This document shows positions 7,832 through 17,818 of a DNA stretch of 20,015 bases, in pieces. Position 1 is the first letter of the stretch. Each line of letters opens with the position of its first letter. The notes under the pieces were generated by a model. That model was not told the origin of the DNA. It made no database searches and worked only from the letters and a program-made list of their open reading frames with translations. The stretch lies in assembly GCA_035546355.1 (NCBI GenBank), contig DATKEH010000104.1, positions 1 through 20,015 of the forward strand. Direction: 5' to 3'. Position numbers and translations under genes: made by a program. This stretch comes from DATKEH01 sp035546355 (GTDB lineage: Bacteria; Acidobacteriota; Thermoanaerobaculia; Multivoradales; JAIOJS01).

Positions 7832-7840
7832 TGCTAGCAT
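7832..7840 (+). promoter_or_regulatory. possible extended -10 element of the diguanylate cyclase gene
   Basis: The sequence TGCTAGCAT has an extended -10 TGn followed by TAGCAT (4 of 6 to TATAAT). It lies 19 nt before the ATG at 7860 and predicts a leader of about 13 nt. It sits inside an imperfect hairpin (GGGG 7828-7831, CCCC 7841-7844) followed by a T6 tract (7853-7858), so a terminator or attenuator reading is also possible. Confidence 0.35.
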
Positions 7841-7859
7841 CCCCTTGGGCCGTTTTTTC

Positions 7860-8732
7860 ATGTCCAGCCGCTTCCGCAGCCTGTCGGACTGCGCCACGCT
7901 TCGCCAGCTGGTGCACAAACTCCCTGCCGCGGTCTACATCTCCACCGGTGACGGACAGATCCTCGACGCCAACCCGTGGTGCCTGCGCCTCTTCGGCGTC
8001 GAGTCCCTCGAGGAGCTGCGCCGCTACCAGGTCACCGACCTGTTGGCCGACCCCGAGCGGCGCGACGAAGAGCTCACGGCGCTCGGCCGTTCCGGCGCGC
8101 TCGGCGAGTACGAGCTGCAGTTGCGCCGCCCGGACGGCGAGGTCCGCACGGTCATCGACACCTGCTATCTGGTCGTCGATCCCGAGTCCGGGGAGCAGCT
8201 CCTCCACGGCATCCTGGTAGACGTCACCGACCGCAAGCAGCTCGAGCAGCGACTGCGCGAGCTGTCGATCCGCGACCCGCTGACCGGCTGCCTCAACCGG
8301 CGCTACCTGGGCCAGCTCGAGGCCGACCTCGCCACCCGCGGGGTGCGCTGGGGGACCATCGTCGCCGACATCGATCACTTCAAGCGTTACAACGACGAAC
8401 AGGGGCACGAGGCCGGCGATCGAGTGCTGGTCGAGGTGGGGCGGTACTTGACGCTGCACACGCGGCCGGGCGATGCGGTGATCCGCCTGGGGGGGGACGA
8501 GTTCCTGGTCGTCGTGCCGCGCCAGGCGCCGGAGGCGGTCCCCCGCATCCTGCAGCGGCTGCGCCGGCGCGGGGCGAGGACCAGCCCGCCCGTACCGCTG
8601 TCGACGGGGTGGGCACTGCGGGAAGGCGACGAGCCCCTGGAGCGCACCGTCGCCCGAGCCGACCGGCAGCTCCTCTCCGGCCGCGCCGCCGAGCGACGCC
8701 TGCCGCCACCGAGCTCGGTCGAGCCCCCCTGA
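7860..8732 (+). CDS. PAS-GGDEF diguanylate cyclase
   Basis: This is a 290-residue cytoplasmic protein making c-di-GMP from two GTP. Residues 15-125 form a PAS sensor (LPAAVYISTGDGQILDANPW, ending ILVDVTDRKQLEQR). A short coiled linker leads to the GGDEF domain from about 138: RDPLTGCLNRRY (138-149), the metal site ADIDHFKRYND (169-179) and an intact GGDEF (211-215). An inhibitory I-site RxxD (Arg202-Asp205) lies exactly 5 residues before GGDEF, so product inhibition is likely. The part after GGDEF is shorter than usual, and the normal AD-x-ALY-x-AK ending is replaced by ADRQLLSGRAAERR. I chose the ATG at 7860: the open frame upstream encodes Arg/Pro-rich sequence with no PAS homology. No Shine-Dalgarno precedes it. 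It diverges from the porin unit. Confidence 0.9.
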   Translation: MSSRFRSLSDCATLRQLVHKLPAAVYISTGDGQILDANPWCLRLFGVESLEELRRYQVTDLLADPERRDEELTALGRSGALGEYELQLRRPDGEVRTVIDTCYLVVDPESGEQLLHGILVDVTDRKQLEQRLRELSIRDPLTGCLNRRYLGQLEADLATRGVRWGTIVADIDHFKRYNDEQGHEAGDRVLVEVGRYLTLHTRPGDAVIRLGGDEFLVVVPRQAPEAVPRILQRLRRRGARTSPPVPLSTGWALREGDEPLERTVARADRQLLSGRAAERRLPPPSSVEPP

Positions 8733-8756
8733 CGCCGCCCAGCTAACTAGCGGACG

Positions 8757-9433
8757 CTATGTGCCGAGACGGCGGAGGGCGGCGGCGGCGGCCGATTGCT
8801 CCGCCCGCTTCTTGCTGCTGCCCTCGCCGCTGCCGACGACCTCACCCTCGATGCGGCAGTCGATGCGAAAGCGCTTGCGGTGGTCGGGGCCGCTCTCCCC
8901 CGCCGGCACGTACTCGGGGAGCGGCTTGCCCTGCGACTGCAGCAGCTCCTGCAGCGCGGTCTTGGGATCGAGCGGGCTGGTCGCTTCCAGGTACCGCTCG
9001 AGCCCCTCCTCGAGCATCGGCGTCAGCACCCGGCGCACGGCATCGAGCCCGGCGTCGAGGTAGAGGGCGCCGAGCACCGCCTCCAGCGCGTCGGCGAGGA
9101 GCGACTCCTTCTCCCTGCCGCCGGAGCGCTCCTCGCCGACGCCCAGGCGGAGCAGCGGTCCGAGCTCGAGCGCCGCGGCGAAACCGGCCAGAGTCGGCGC
9201 GCTGACCAGGAAGCTCTTGAGCTTGGACAGTTCCCCTTCCGAGGCCTCCAGCGTCGCGTAGAGCCATTCGGCCGCCACCGCCCCGACCACCGCGTCGCCG
9301 AGGAACTCCAGGCGCTCGTAGTGCTGGTCCGCCGTCTGCTCCTGCACCCGTGAACGGTGGGTGAGGGAGCTCGCCAGCAGGCCGCGGTCGGCGAAGCGAT
9401 GCCCGAGCCGCTCCTCGAGCCCCTCGAGGTCGT

Positions 9434-9437
<4 letters not shown>
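8757..9437 (-). CDS. rnc: ribonuclease III
   Basis: The 226-residue protein is normal length for the double-stranded-RNA endonuclease that processes rRNA precursors and structured mRNAs. The catalytic domain (about 1-150) has the signature YERLEFLGDAVVGAV with Glu41, Glu44 and Asp48. The second metal-site pair is Asp116 and Glu119 in LLADALEAVLGALYLDAG. The C-terminal double-stranded RNA binding domain (about 157-223) begins DPKTALQELLQSQGK and ends SGEGSSKKRAEQSAAAAAL. The start is GTG 9435-9437, supported by GGGAGG 5 nt upstream and by the family N-terminus (LEERLGHRFADRGLL). It overlaps the mutL stop by GTGA, so translation is probably coupled. The frame remains open for about 480 codons into mutL, but that part is a Gly/Arg-rich shadow. 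It converges with the diguanylate cyclase, 24 nt apart. Confidence 0.96.
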
Positions 9438-11245
<1,808 letters not shown>

Positions 11246-11253
11246 CGCCGCGA

Positions 11254-11262
11254 AAGGTAGCA
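11254..11262 (-). promoter_or_regulatory. possible extended -10 element of mutL
   Basis: The minus strand reads TGCTACCTT: an extended -10 TGn plus TACCTT. A transcription start 7 nt past the hexamer would be at about 11247, leaving a 2-nt leader before the ATG at 11245. The downstream bases CGCGGCGATG match those before the mgtE start. No -35 element is evident. Confidence 0.4.
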
Positions 11263-11278
11263 CGGCGATACGGTCCGG

Positions 11279-11299
11279 GGCGGCGCCTGCGACGCCGCC
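11279..11299. repeat. short inverted repeat upstream of mutL
   Basis: GGCGGCG (11279-11285) and CGCCGCC (11293-11299) pair perfectly around a 7-nt loop. It lies between the small membrane protein stop and the mutL start. There is no T tract on either side, so it is at most a weak or factor-dependent termination site, or simply a by-product of GC-rich sequence. Confidence 0.25.
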
Positions 11300-11359
11300 G
11301 GGTGCCACGAAGGACCCGGCGTCGACGCCGATCCTCGGGCAAGCCGTCGGGGAGCGAGC

Positions 11360-11566
11360 TCAGGCGCCGTCGAGCACGCCGAGCCGGTCCAGCACGGCCG
11401 CCACGGGGGAAGGCAGGCGCCCCGCGCGGTAGCGGTCCCGCACCCAGTCGCGCAACCCGCTGAGCAGGTCGACCGCGAACAGCACCCCCAGACTTAGGAA
11501 CAGGAGGTATCCCTGGTTCCAGGAGAGGCGGGGGAGGAAGTCGAGCGCGCTCTGCAGCATCCTCAC
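11360..11566 (-). CDS. small single-helix membrane protein of unknown function
   Basis: This short gene encodes 68 residues from GTG 11564-11566, or 66 from ATG 11558-11560. I do not recognise it. Codon use is strongly GC at third positions, as in neighbouring genes, and a TGA lies in frame just upstream of the start, so the frame is bounded and looks coding. It has one membrane helix (NQGYLLFLSLGVLFAVDLLSG, about 17-37) followed by a basic amphipathic stretch (LRDWVRDRYRAGRLP) and a second short helix (VAAVLDRLGVL). GGGTGAGG abuts the ATG with no usable spacing, so the start is uncertain. The protein is upstream of and co-directional with mutL (114-nt gap) and divergent from the sigma-54 cassette. 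It could be an independent small protein or the remnant of a larger membrane protein. Confidence 0.6.
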   Translation of the reverse strand: MRMLQSALDFLPRLSWNQGYLLFLSLGVLFAVDLLSGLRDWVRDRYRAGRLPSPVAAVLDRLGVLDGA

Positions 11567-11625
11567 CCGTCAACGCGCGGGCGGCGCGAGAGATTCCCGG
11601 GGGCCGGCTGGCGCACCCCCACCGC

Positions 11626-11641
11626 TGGCACGGGTCCTGCT
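11626..11641 (+). promoter_or_regulatory. sigma-54 (RpoN) -24/-12 promoter for the small Arg/Glu-rich protein
   Basis: TGGCACGGGTCCTGCT matches the consensus TGGCACG-N4-TTGCW at every fixed position except one (CTGC for TTGC). The invariant GG (11627-11628) and GC (11639-11640) have the required spacing. Transcription would start near 11652, giving a leader of about 94 nt before the ATG at 11746. Such promoters need an enhancer-binding activator; I could not identify its site. Confidence 0.6.
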
Positions 11642-11660
11642 TTCCAGAGAGGCATCCGTC

Positions 11661-11679
11661 GCCGGGAGCGAGCCCCGGC
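11661..11679 (+). other. possible hairpin in the leader of the small-protein mRNA
   Basis: GCCGGG (11661-11666) and CCCGGC (11674-11679) pair around a 7-nt loop, starting about 9 nt after the predicted sigma-54 start site. It may stabilise the 5' end of the transcript. Short GC-rich repeats are common by chance in this sequence. Confidence 0.25.
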
Positions 11680-11733
11680 AAACGCCCCGGACCCAGCTCG
11701 ACGCCGAGGGTCGCGAGGCTGCAACGAAGAAGA

Positions 11734-11739
11734 AAGGAG
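11734..11739 (+). promoter_or_regulatory. strong ribosome binding site for the small Arg/Glu-rich protein
   Basis: AAGGAG lies 6 nt before the ATG at 11746 within an unusually purine-rich stretch (11725-11740). It supports a real, efficiently translated small gene. Confidence 0.8.
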
Positions 11740-11745
11740 ACGGCA

Positions 11746-11937
11746 ATGAGAGAGCACGAACGCAAGCGTAAGGACCAGGACCTCGAGCGCCAGTCGCCCT
11801 CGATCGAGCGCGGCGAACGCTCCCACCGCGGCAACCAGCCGGGCAGCGGCGAGAGCGAGCGCGAGATGGATCGCTCCCGCAGCGAGGTCGAGCGCGAGCG
11901 CTCCCGCCGCGAGGGCGTGGAGAAGCTCGACGAGTAA
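11746..11937 (+). CDS. 63-residue Arg/Glu-rich hydrophilic small protein, unknown function
   Basis: I do not recognise this protein. It has 14 Arg and 14 Glu among 63 residues plus several Ser, Asp, Lys and Gln, almost no hydrophobic residues, no Cys and no Trp. It should be intrinsically disordered, with a possible charged helix at the C-terminus (SEREMDRSRSEVERERSRRE). Composition is hydrophilin-like (small, very hydrophilic, about 8 percent Gly), which suggests a stress, chaperone-like or nucleic-acid-associated role, but this is inference from composition only. It is clearly a transcription unit of its own: sigma-54-type promoter at 11626, AAGGAG ribosome binding site 6 nt before the ATG, and a perfect intrinsic terminator 28 nt after the stop codon (TAA 11935-11937). 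It diverges from the small membrane protein and mutL. Confidence 0.75.
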   Translation: MREHERKRKDQDLERQSPSIERGERSHRGNQPGSGESEREMDRSRSEVERERSRREGVEKLDE

Positions 11938-11964
11938 ACCGCGGCACCGCCCGCGACTCGCCGT

Positions 11965-11998
11965 GAGGCCCCGGCACCCGCCGGGGCCTCTTCTCTTC
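11965..11998 (+). terminator. Rho-independent terminator of the small-protein gene
   Basis: A perfect 11-bp stem, GAGGCCCCGGC (11965-11975) and GCCGGGGCCTC (11980-11990), encloses the 4-nt loop ACCC and is followed by the pyrimidine tract TTCTCTTCC. Only the + side has a T-rich tail, so it ends the small-protein transcript; readthrough from ppdK on the minus strand would meet the same stem without a U tract. Confidence 0.85.
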
Positions 11999-12028
11999 CG
12001 CCCCTACCCGCACCCGCCCGGGTCGGCG

Positions 12029-12044
12029 CAGGGGCCGGCCCCTG
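12029..12044. repeat. perfect 16-bp palindrome downstream of ppdK
   Basis: CAGGGGCCGGCCCCTG is fully self-complementary. It lies 19 nt past the ppdK stop on the minus strand and 31 nt past the + strand terminator. It could help end the ppdK transcript, though no U tract follows, or be a dimeric protein binding site. Chance is a real possibility in such GC-rich DNA. Confidence 0.3.
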
Positions 12045-12062
12045 GCGACGGGGACCGCGGCG

Positions 12063-14783
12063 CTACACCGCCACCGCTTCGGTCTGCCCCAACAGGCAGC
12101 GCGCCGCCGCCAGCCGCGCCACCGCCACCCGATAGGGGGAGCAGGAGACGTAGTCGAGCCCGACCCGCTCGAAGAAGGCCACCGAGTCGGCGTCGCCTCC
12201 ATGCTCCCCGCAAATACCGATCTTGAGGTTGGCCCGAGCTTCCCGGCCGCGGCGGGTCGCCATCTCCACCAGCTCGCCCACGCCGTCGGGATCGATGCTG
12301 GCGAAGGGATCGAAGGGCAGGATGCCCTGCTCGAGGTACTGGGGCAGGAATCGGCCGACGTCGTCCCGCGAGTAGCCGTACGCCATCTGGGTGAGGTCGT
12401 TGGTGCCGAAGGAGAAGAAGTCCGCGTGCTCGGCGATGCGGTGGGCGACGAAACAGGCGCGGGGCACCTCGATCATGGTGCCGACGAGGATCGGCACCTC
12501 GACTCCGGTCTCCCGCTCTACCCTCTCGAGGGTGTCGACGGTCATCTTGCGCAGGGTGGAGATCTCCTCCTCGGTACCCACCAGCGGGTGCATGATCTCC
12601 GGCCGCACGTCGTCGCCGGCCAGTTTGCGGGCGCAGGCCGCGCGGGCGATCGCCTCCACCTGCATGAGGTAGATCTCCGGCGCCGTCAGGCCGAGGCGGC
12701 AGCCGCGATGACCCAGCATCGGATTGGTCTCGTGCAGGGCCGCCACCTTCTCCGCCACCCGCTCGCTCGGCACCCCCATCTGCTCGGCCAGCTGGGCGAT
12801 GGCCTTCGGCTCCCGCGGCAGGAATTCGTGCAACGGCGGGTCGAGCAGCCGCACGGTCACCGGCAGACCGGCCATGGCGGCGAAGATCCCCTCGAAATCC
12901 GCCTGTTGCACCGGCAGCAGGTGGTCGAGCGCCCGCTGGCGCTCTTGCGCCGACGAGGCGAGGATCATCTGCCGCACCCAGGAGATGCGGTCCTCGGCGA
13001 AGAACATGTGCTCGGTGCGGCACAGCCCGATCCCTTCGGCCCCGAAGGCGCGCGCCACCCGCGCGTCCTCGGGGGTGTCGGCATTGGCCCGCACCCGCAA
13101 GCGCCGCACCCGGTCGGCCCACTCGAGGATCTCCCGGAACACCTGCGTCGGCCGCGAGTCCCCCGCCTCCTCGCCGTGGAGCAGCTGACGCATCACCTGG
13201 GACTGGTGGGGCGCCAGTCGACCGGCGATCACCTCCCCGGTGGTCCCGTCGAGCGACATCTCGTCGCCCTCGCGTAGCCGCAGCTCGCCCACCCGCACCA
13301 CCCCCTGCCGGTGGTCGATGTGCAGGGCGTCGGCGCCGACCACGCAGGGCTTGCCGAGGCCGCGCGCCACCACCGCGGCGTGCGAGGTCATGCCACCGCG
13401 GGCGGTGACGATGCCCTGCGAGGCGTGCATCCCGACGATGTCCTCCGGCGACGTCTCCTCGCGCACCAGCAGCACCGGGCCCTCGCGTGCCATCTCGGCC
13501 GCCCGCTCGGCGGTCAGGGCGACGCGACCGGCGGCGGCGCCGGGCCCCGCCGGCAGCCCCTTGCCGAGCAGCCGGCCGCCCTCGACGGCGCGCCGCTTCT
13601 CGTCCGGGTCGAACCCGGGCGCCAGCATCTGCACCAGATGCATCGGCTCGACCCGCTGCAGCGCCTCCTCGTGACCGATCAAGCCCTCGTCGGCCATGTC
13701 GACGGCGATGCGCACCGCCGCCGGGCCGGTCCGTTTGCCGGCGCGGGTCTGCAGCATGAAGAGGCGGCCGTGCTCGATGGTGAATTCGACGTCCTGCATC
13801 TCGCGATAGTGCTGCTCGAGGGTCTCGGCCACCTCCAGCAGCTGGCGATGCGCCTGCGGGAAGTCGTCGCCGAGGCCGCGGCCGCCGGCAGGCGGCTCGA
13901 TGTCCCGCGGCGTACGGAGCCCCGCCACCACGTCCTCCCCCTGGGCGTTGACCAGGTATTCGCCGTAGAGCCGCTTCTCGCCGGTCGCCGGGTTGCGCGT
14001 GAAAGCCACCCCGGTGGCGCAGTCGTCGCCGCGATTGCCGTAGACCATGACCTGGACGTTGACGGCGGTCCCGAGGTCGTCGCGCAGGCCGTGCAGGCGG
14101 CGGTACTCCCGCGCCCGGCGGTTGTCCCAGCTGCCGAAGACGGCGGCGACCGCTCCCCAGAGCTGCTCCCTGGGATCCTGGGGGAAGGGCGTGCCGTGCT
14201 CGGCCAGGACCTGCCGGAACGAGTCCACCACCTGCCCCAGGCTTGCGGCCGACAGCTCGTAGTCGGTGGCGACGCCCTGGCGCTCGCGCGCCGCCGTCAG
14301 CTCCCTCTCGAATCGCTCGTGCGGCGCGCCCAGCACCACGTCGCCGTACATGGTAAGCAGCCGGCGGTAGCAGTCGCGCAGGAACCGGGCATCCCCCCCC
14401 GCCGCCACCGCCTGCTCGAGGATCTCGTCGTTCAGGCCCAGGTTGAGGATGGTGTCCATCATCCCCGGCATCGAGTAGGGTGCGCCGGAGCGCACCGACA
14501 CCAGCAACGGGTCGCCGGGGTCGCCGAACCGACGCCCCATCTGCCGCTCGAGGCGGCCCAGCTGCTCCTCCACTTCCGACTCGAGACCTTCGGGGTACGC
14601 GCCCTGGTGCTGCTGGAAGAAGGTGCAGACCTCGGTGGTGATGGTGAAGCCAGGGGGCACCGGGATGCCCAGCCGGCTCATCTCCGCCAGGTTGGCCCCC
14701 TTGCCTCCGAGCAGCAGCTTCTGATCCTTGCCGCCGTCCGCGGTGCCGCCAGCGAAGGCGTACACGTGCTTGCGATCTGCCAT
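12063..14783 (-). CDS. ppdK: pyruvate, phosphate dikinase
   Basis: The 906-residue protein, full length for the family, interconverts pyruvate, ATP and phosphate with phosphoenolpyruvate, AMP and pyrophosphate. The N-terminal nucleotide-binding domain has LLGGKGANLAEMSRLGIPVP (24-43) and SVRSGAPYSMPGMMDTILNL. The central swivelling domain has GIVTARGGMTSHAAVVARG (457-475) with the phosphorylated His468; Thr466, two residues before it, is where regulatory protein acts in some enzymes. The C-terminal TIM barrel binds pyruvate/PEP: GTMIEVPRACFVAHRI, FFSFGTNDLTQMAYGYSRDD and GICGEHGGD with catalytic Cys858. GGGGAG lies 6 nt before the ATG. It is the last gene of the mgtE-recO-glyQ-glyS operon, 23 nt after glyS. 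The direction of flux (gluconeogenic or pyrophosphate-linked glycolytic) cannot be told here. Confidence 0.97.
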   Translation of the reverse strand: MADRKHVYAFAGGTADGGKDQKLLLGGKGANLAEMSRLGIPVPPGFTITTEVCTFFQQHQGAYPEGLESEVEEQLGRLERQMGRRFGDPGDPLLVSVRSGAPYSMPGMMDTILNLGLNDEILEQAVAAGGDARFLRDCYRRLLTMYGDVVLGAPHERFERELTAARERQGVATDYELSAASLGQVVDSFRQVLAEHGTPFPQDPREQLWGAVAAVFGSWDNRRAREYRRLHGLRDDLGTAVNVQVMVYGNRGDDCATGVAFTRNPATGEKRLYGEYLVNAQGEDVVAGLRTPRDIEPPAGGRGLGDDFPQAHRQLLEVAETLEQHYREMQDVEFTIEHGRLFMLQTRAGKRTGPAAVRIAVDMADEGLIGHEEALQRVEPMHLVQMLAPGFDPDEKRRAVEGGRLLGKGLPAGPGAAAGRVALTAERAAEMAREGPVLLVREETSPEDIVGMHASQGIVTARGGMTSHAAVVARGLGKPCVVGADALHIDHRQGVVRVGELRLREGDEMSLDGTTGEVIAGRLAPHQSQVMRQLLHGEEAGDSRPTQVFREILEWADRVRRLRVRANADTPEDARVARAFGAEGIGLCRTEHMFFAEDRISWVRQMILASSAQERQRALDHLLPVQQADFEGIFAAMAGLPVTVRLLDPPLHEFLPREPKAIAQLAEQMGVPSERVAEKVAALHETNPMLGHRGCRLGLTAPEIYLMQVEAIARAACARKLAGDDVRPEIMHPLVGTEEEISTLRKMTVDTLERVERETGVEVPILVGTMIEVPRACFVAHRIAEHADFFSFGTNDLTQMAYGYSRDDVGRFLPQYLEQGILPFDPFASIDPDGVGELVEMATRRGREARANLKIGICGEHGGDADSVAFFERVGLDYVSCSPYRVAVARLAAARCLLGQTEAVAV

Positions 14784-14789
14784 GGTGCT

Positions 14790-14795
14790 CTCCCC
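14790..14795 (-). promoter_or_regulatory. ribosome binding site of ppdK
   Basis: The minus strand reads GGGGAG, 6 nt before the ppdK ATG, inside the 23-nt gap after glyS. Confidence 0.7.
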
Positions 14796-14806
14796 TCTCG
14801 ATGTCG

Positions 14807-16889
14807 CTATCGGTACTCGGCCTTGTCGACGACGATCTGCGTCAGGTCGGCGGTGCGCGACAGGGTGCGCTGGATCTCCCGTAGCAGGGCGATGCGGTTC
14901 TGCCGCACGCGCGGGTCCTCGGCCATCACCAACACCTCGACGAAGAAGCGGTCGAGGACCTCGGCCAGCGAGGCAATGGCGGCGAGGACGCGATCGTACT
15001 GCCGCGCCCCTATCCCCTCCTCCACCTCGCTACGCAGGGCCACCAGCGCCCGGTGCAGCTCGCGCTCGGCCGGCTCGCCCAGCACTCCGGGGTCGAGGTC
15101 GTGGTCCGGAGCGTCCTTGACGATGTTGGCGATGCGTTTGGCCGCCAGCACGATGGCGAGGAACTCGGGTCGCTCGCGGATGCGGTGCAGGGCGTCCACC
15201 CGCGACACGAGATCCGGCACGTCGCTGGTGCCCGCCGCCAGGCAAGCCTCGATCTCGTCGTAGGCGAAGCCCCGGCGGCCCAGCAGGTGGCGCAGCCGGT
15301 CGTGGAGGAACGGTCGCAGGCTCGCCAGCACCTGCTCGGCCCCCGCCGTCAACCGCTCGCCGTAGAGCCGCACGGCGTGCACCGCCACCAGCTCCAGGTC
15401 CAGCGACAGCTTCCCCTCGAGCAGGATGCGCAGCGCGCCCTGCGCCGCCCGGCGCAGGGCGAAGGGGTCGCGGCTGCCGGTGGGCACCAGACCGAGACCG
15501 AACATCCCCACCAGGGTGTCGACGCGGTCGGCGAGACCGCACGCCTGGCCCAGCCGCCCGCGAGGTATGGGATCGTCCACCGCCGCCGGCGTGTACTGGT
15601 CGTAGAGGGCCTGCCATACCGGCTCGGGATGGCCCTCGAGCCGGGCGTAGATACCCCCCATCACCCCCTGCAGCGAGGTGAGCTCGCGAACCATCTCGGT
15701 CCCCAGGTCCGCCTTGAGCAGGCGGGCCGTCTCGGCGGCGCTAGCGGCCTCGTCCGCCCAACCGAGCTGCCTGCAGACCAGCTCGGCCAGCGACGCCAGC
15801 CGTTCCCCCTTGGCGGCGTAGCTGCCGAGCTTGTCGTGGAAGGTCAGGCGATCCAGGGCGGCCGCCCGCTCCGCCAGCGGCACCCGCAGATCCTCGTGGT
15901 AGAAGAACCGGGCGTCGGCGAGCCGCGCCGCGACCACCCACTCGTTGCCCGCCCGCACCCGCCCGGCGGGGTCGTCCGGGCGGTCCATCACGGTGAGGAA
16001 CGCCGGCAGGAGGTGGCCGTCGCGTTCGACGGTGAAGGCGCTCTGGTGGTCCCGCAGGCTGGTGGCCAGGACCTCGCGCGGCAGCGCCAGGAAGGCGGGG
16101 TCGAAGCTGCCCTCCAATACCCCGGGAATCTCGCAGATGGCGCCCAGCTTGGCGAGCAGCGGCGGGTCCTCGACCACGGCGCCGCCGCGCGCTGTGGCTC
16201 GCTCCTCCATCGCCCGCCAGAGGCGACGGCAGCGCTCCTCGAAGACGACCTCGATGCCGCGGCTGGCGAGCTTGCGTCGGTAGTCGGCGGGGCTGCGCAC
16301 CCTGAAGGGCGCCGGCGACAGAATCGGGTGCCCCGTGGTCTCCGCGCCCGCCGCCACCCCGAACAGCTCCATCGGCACGACGTCGCCGCCGTAGAGCGCC
16401 AGCAGGCCGTGCAGCGGGCGCACCCAGGGACCCACCCCCTCCGACCAACGCATGGTCTTCGCCCAGGGGATCTCCCGCAGCACCCGCGGCACGACCTCCC
16501 CCAGCACCTCGGCGGCCGCGCGGCCGGCCACCCGCCGCCGCACCGCCACGTACTCCCCCTTCTCGGTGCGCACCCGCTCCAGCGCGTCGACGGCCACGCC
16601 GCAGCGCTGGGCGAAACCCTCGGCCGCCGGGGTCGGAGCGCCGTCCGGCGCGAAGGCGGCTCGCACCGGAGGCCCACTGATCAGCTCCTCGGAATCCGCC
16701 TGGCGCAGGGGAATGCCCCGCATCACCAGCACCAGCCGGCGGGGGGTGAAGCCGCTCTCGACCTCCGAGGGGCCCAGGCCGCGGCCCATCAGCTCCTCGA
16801 AGAGGCGGGTCGCGAAGTGACGGATCCCCGCCTCCAGCATCCGCGCCGGGACCTCTTCGCAGCGCACCTCGAGCAACAGGTCGCGCCGG

Positions 16890-16897
<8 letters not shown>
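14807..16897 (-). CDS. glyS: glycine--tRNA ligase, beta subunit
   Basis: This is the 696-residue beta subunit of the heterotetrameric bacterial glycyl-tRNA synthetase, of normal length. It binds tRNA and completes the enzyme with GlyQ. The N-terminus has the family opening LLLEVRCEEVPARML (7-21). Further conserved stretches are FTPRRLVLVMRGIP, IPWAKTMRWSEG, HPILSPAPFRV, FDPAFLALPREVLATSLRDHQ (20 residues from DPAF on), RFFYHEDL, FHDKLGSYAAKGERL and DPFALRRAAQGALRIL. The C-terminal approximately 110 residues form the anticodon-binding region, with VLVMAEDPRVRQNRIALL at the end. The start is GTG 16895-16897, overlapping the glyQ stop by 8 nt, with GAGGAG 7 nt upstream; this implies translational coupling and balanced subunit synthesis. 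Confidence 0.97.
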
Positions 16898-17813
<916 letters not shown>

Positions 17814-17818
17814 CGGGC

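Noticed and set aside
6346..8220. A 624-codon + strand frame across the porin gene
   Set aside because: It is the antisense of the barrel protein and runs out of frame into the diguanylate cyclase; no homology or ribosome binding site.
7683..8732. A longer diguanylate cyclase starting at 7683
   Set aside because: The extra 59 residues are Arg/Pro-rich, overlap the divergent porin start region and resemble no PAS N-terminus.
11563..12202. Two minus-strand frames covering the sigma-54 cassette
   Set aside because: They are Arg/Ser/Pro-rich, overlap the small-protein gene and terminator on the other strand, and show no domain or ribosome binding site.
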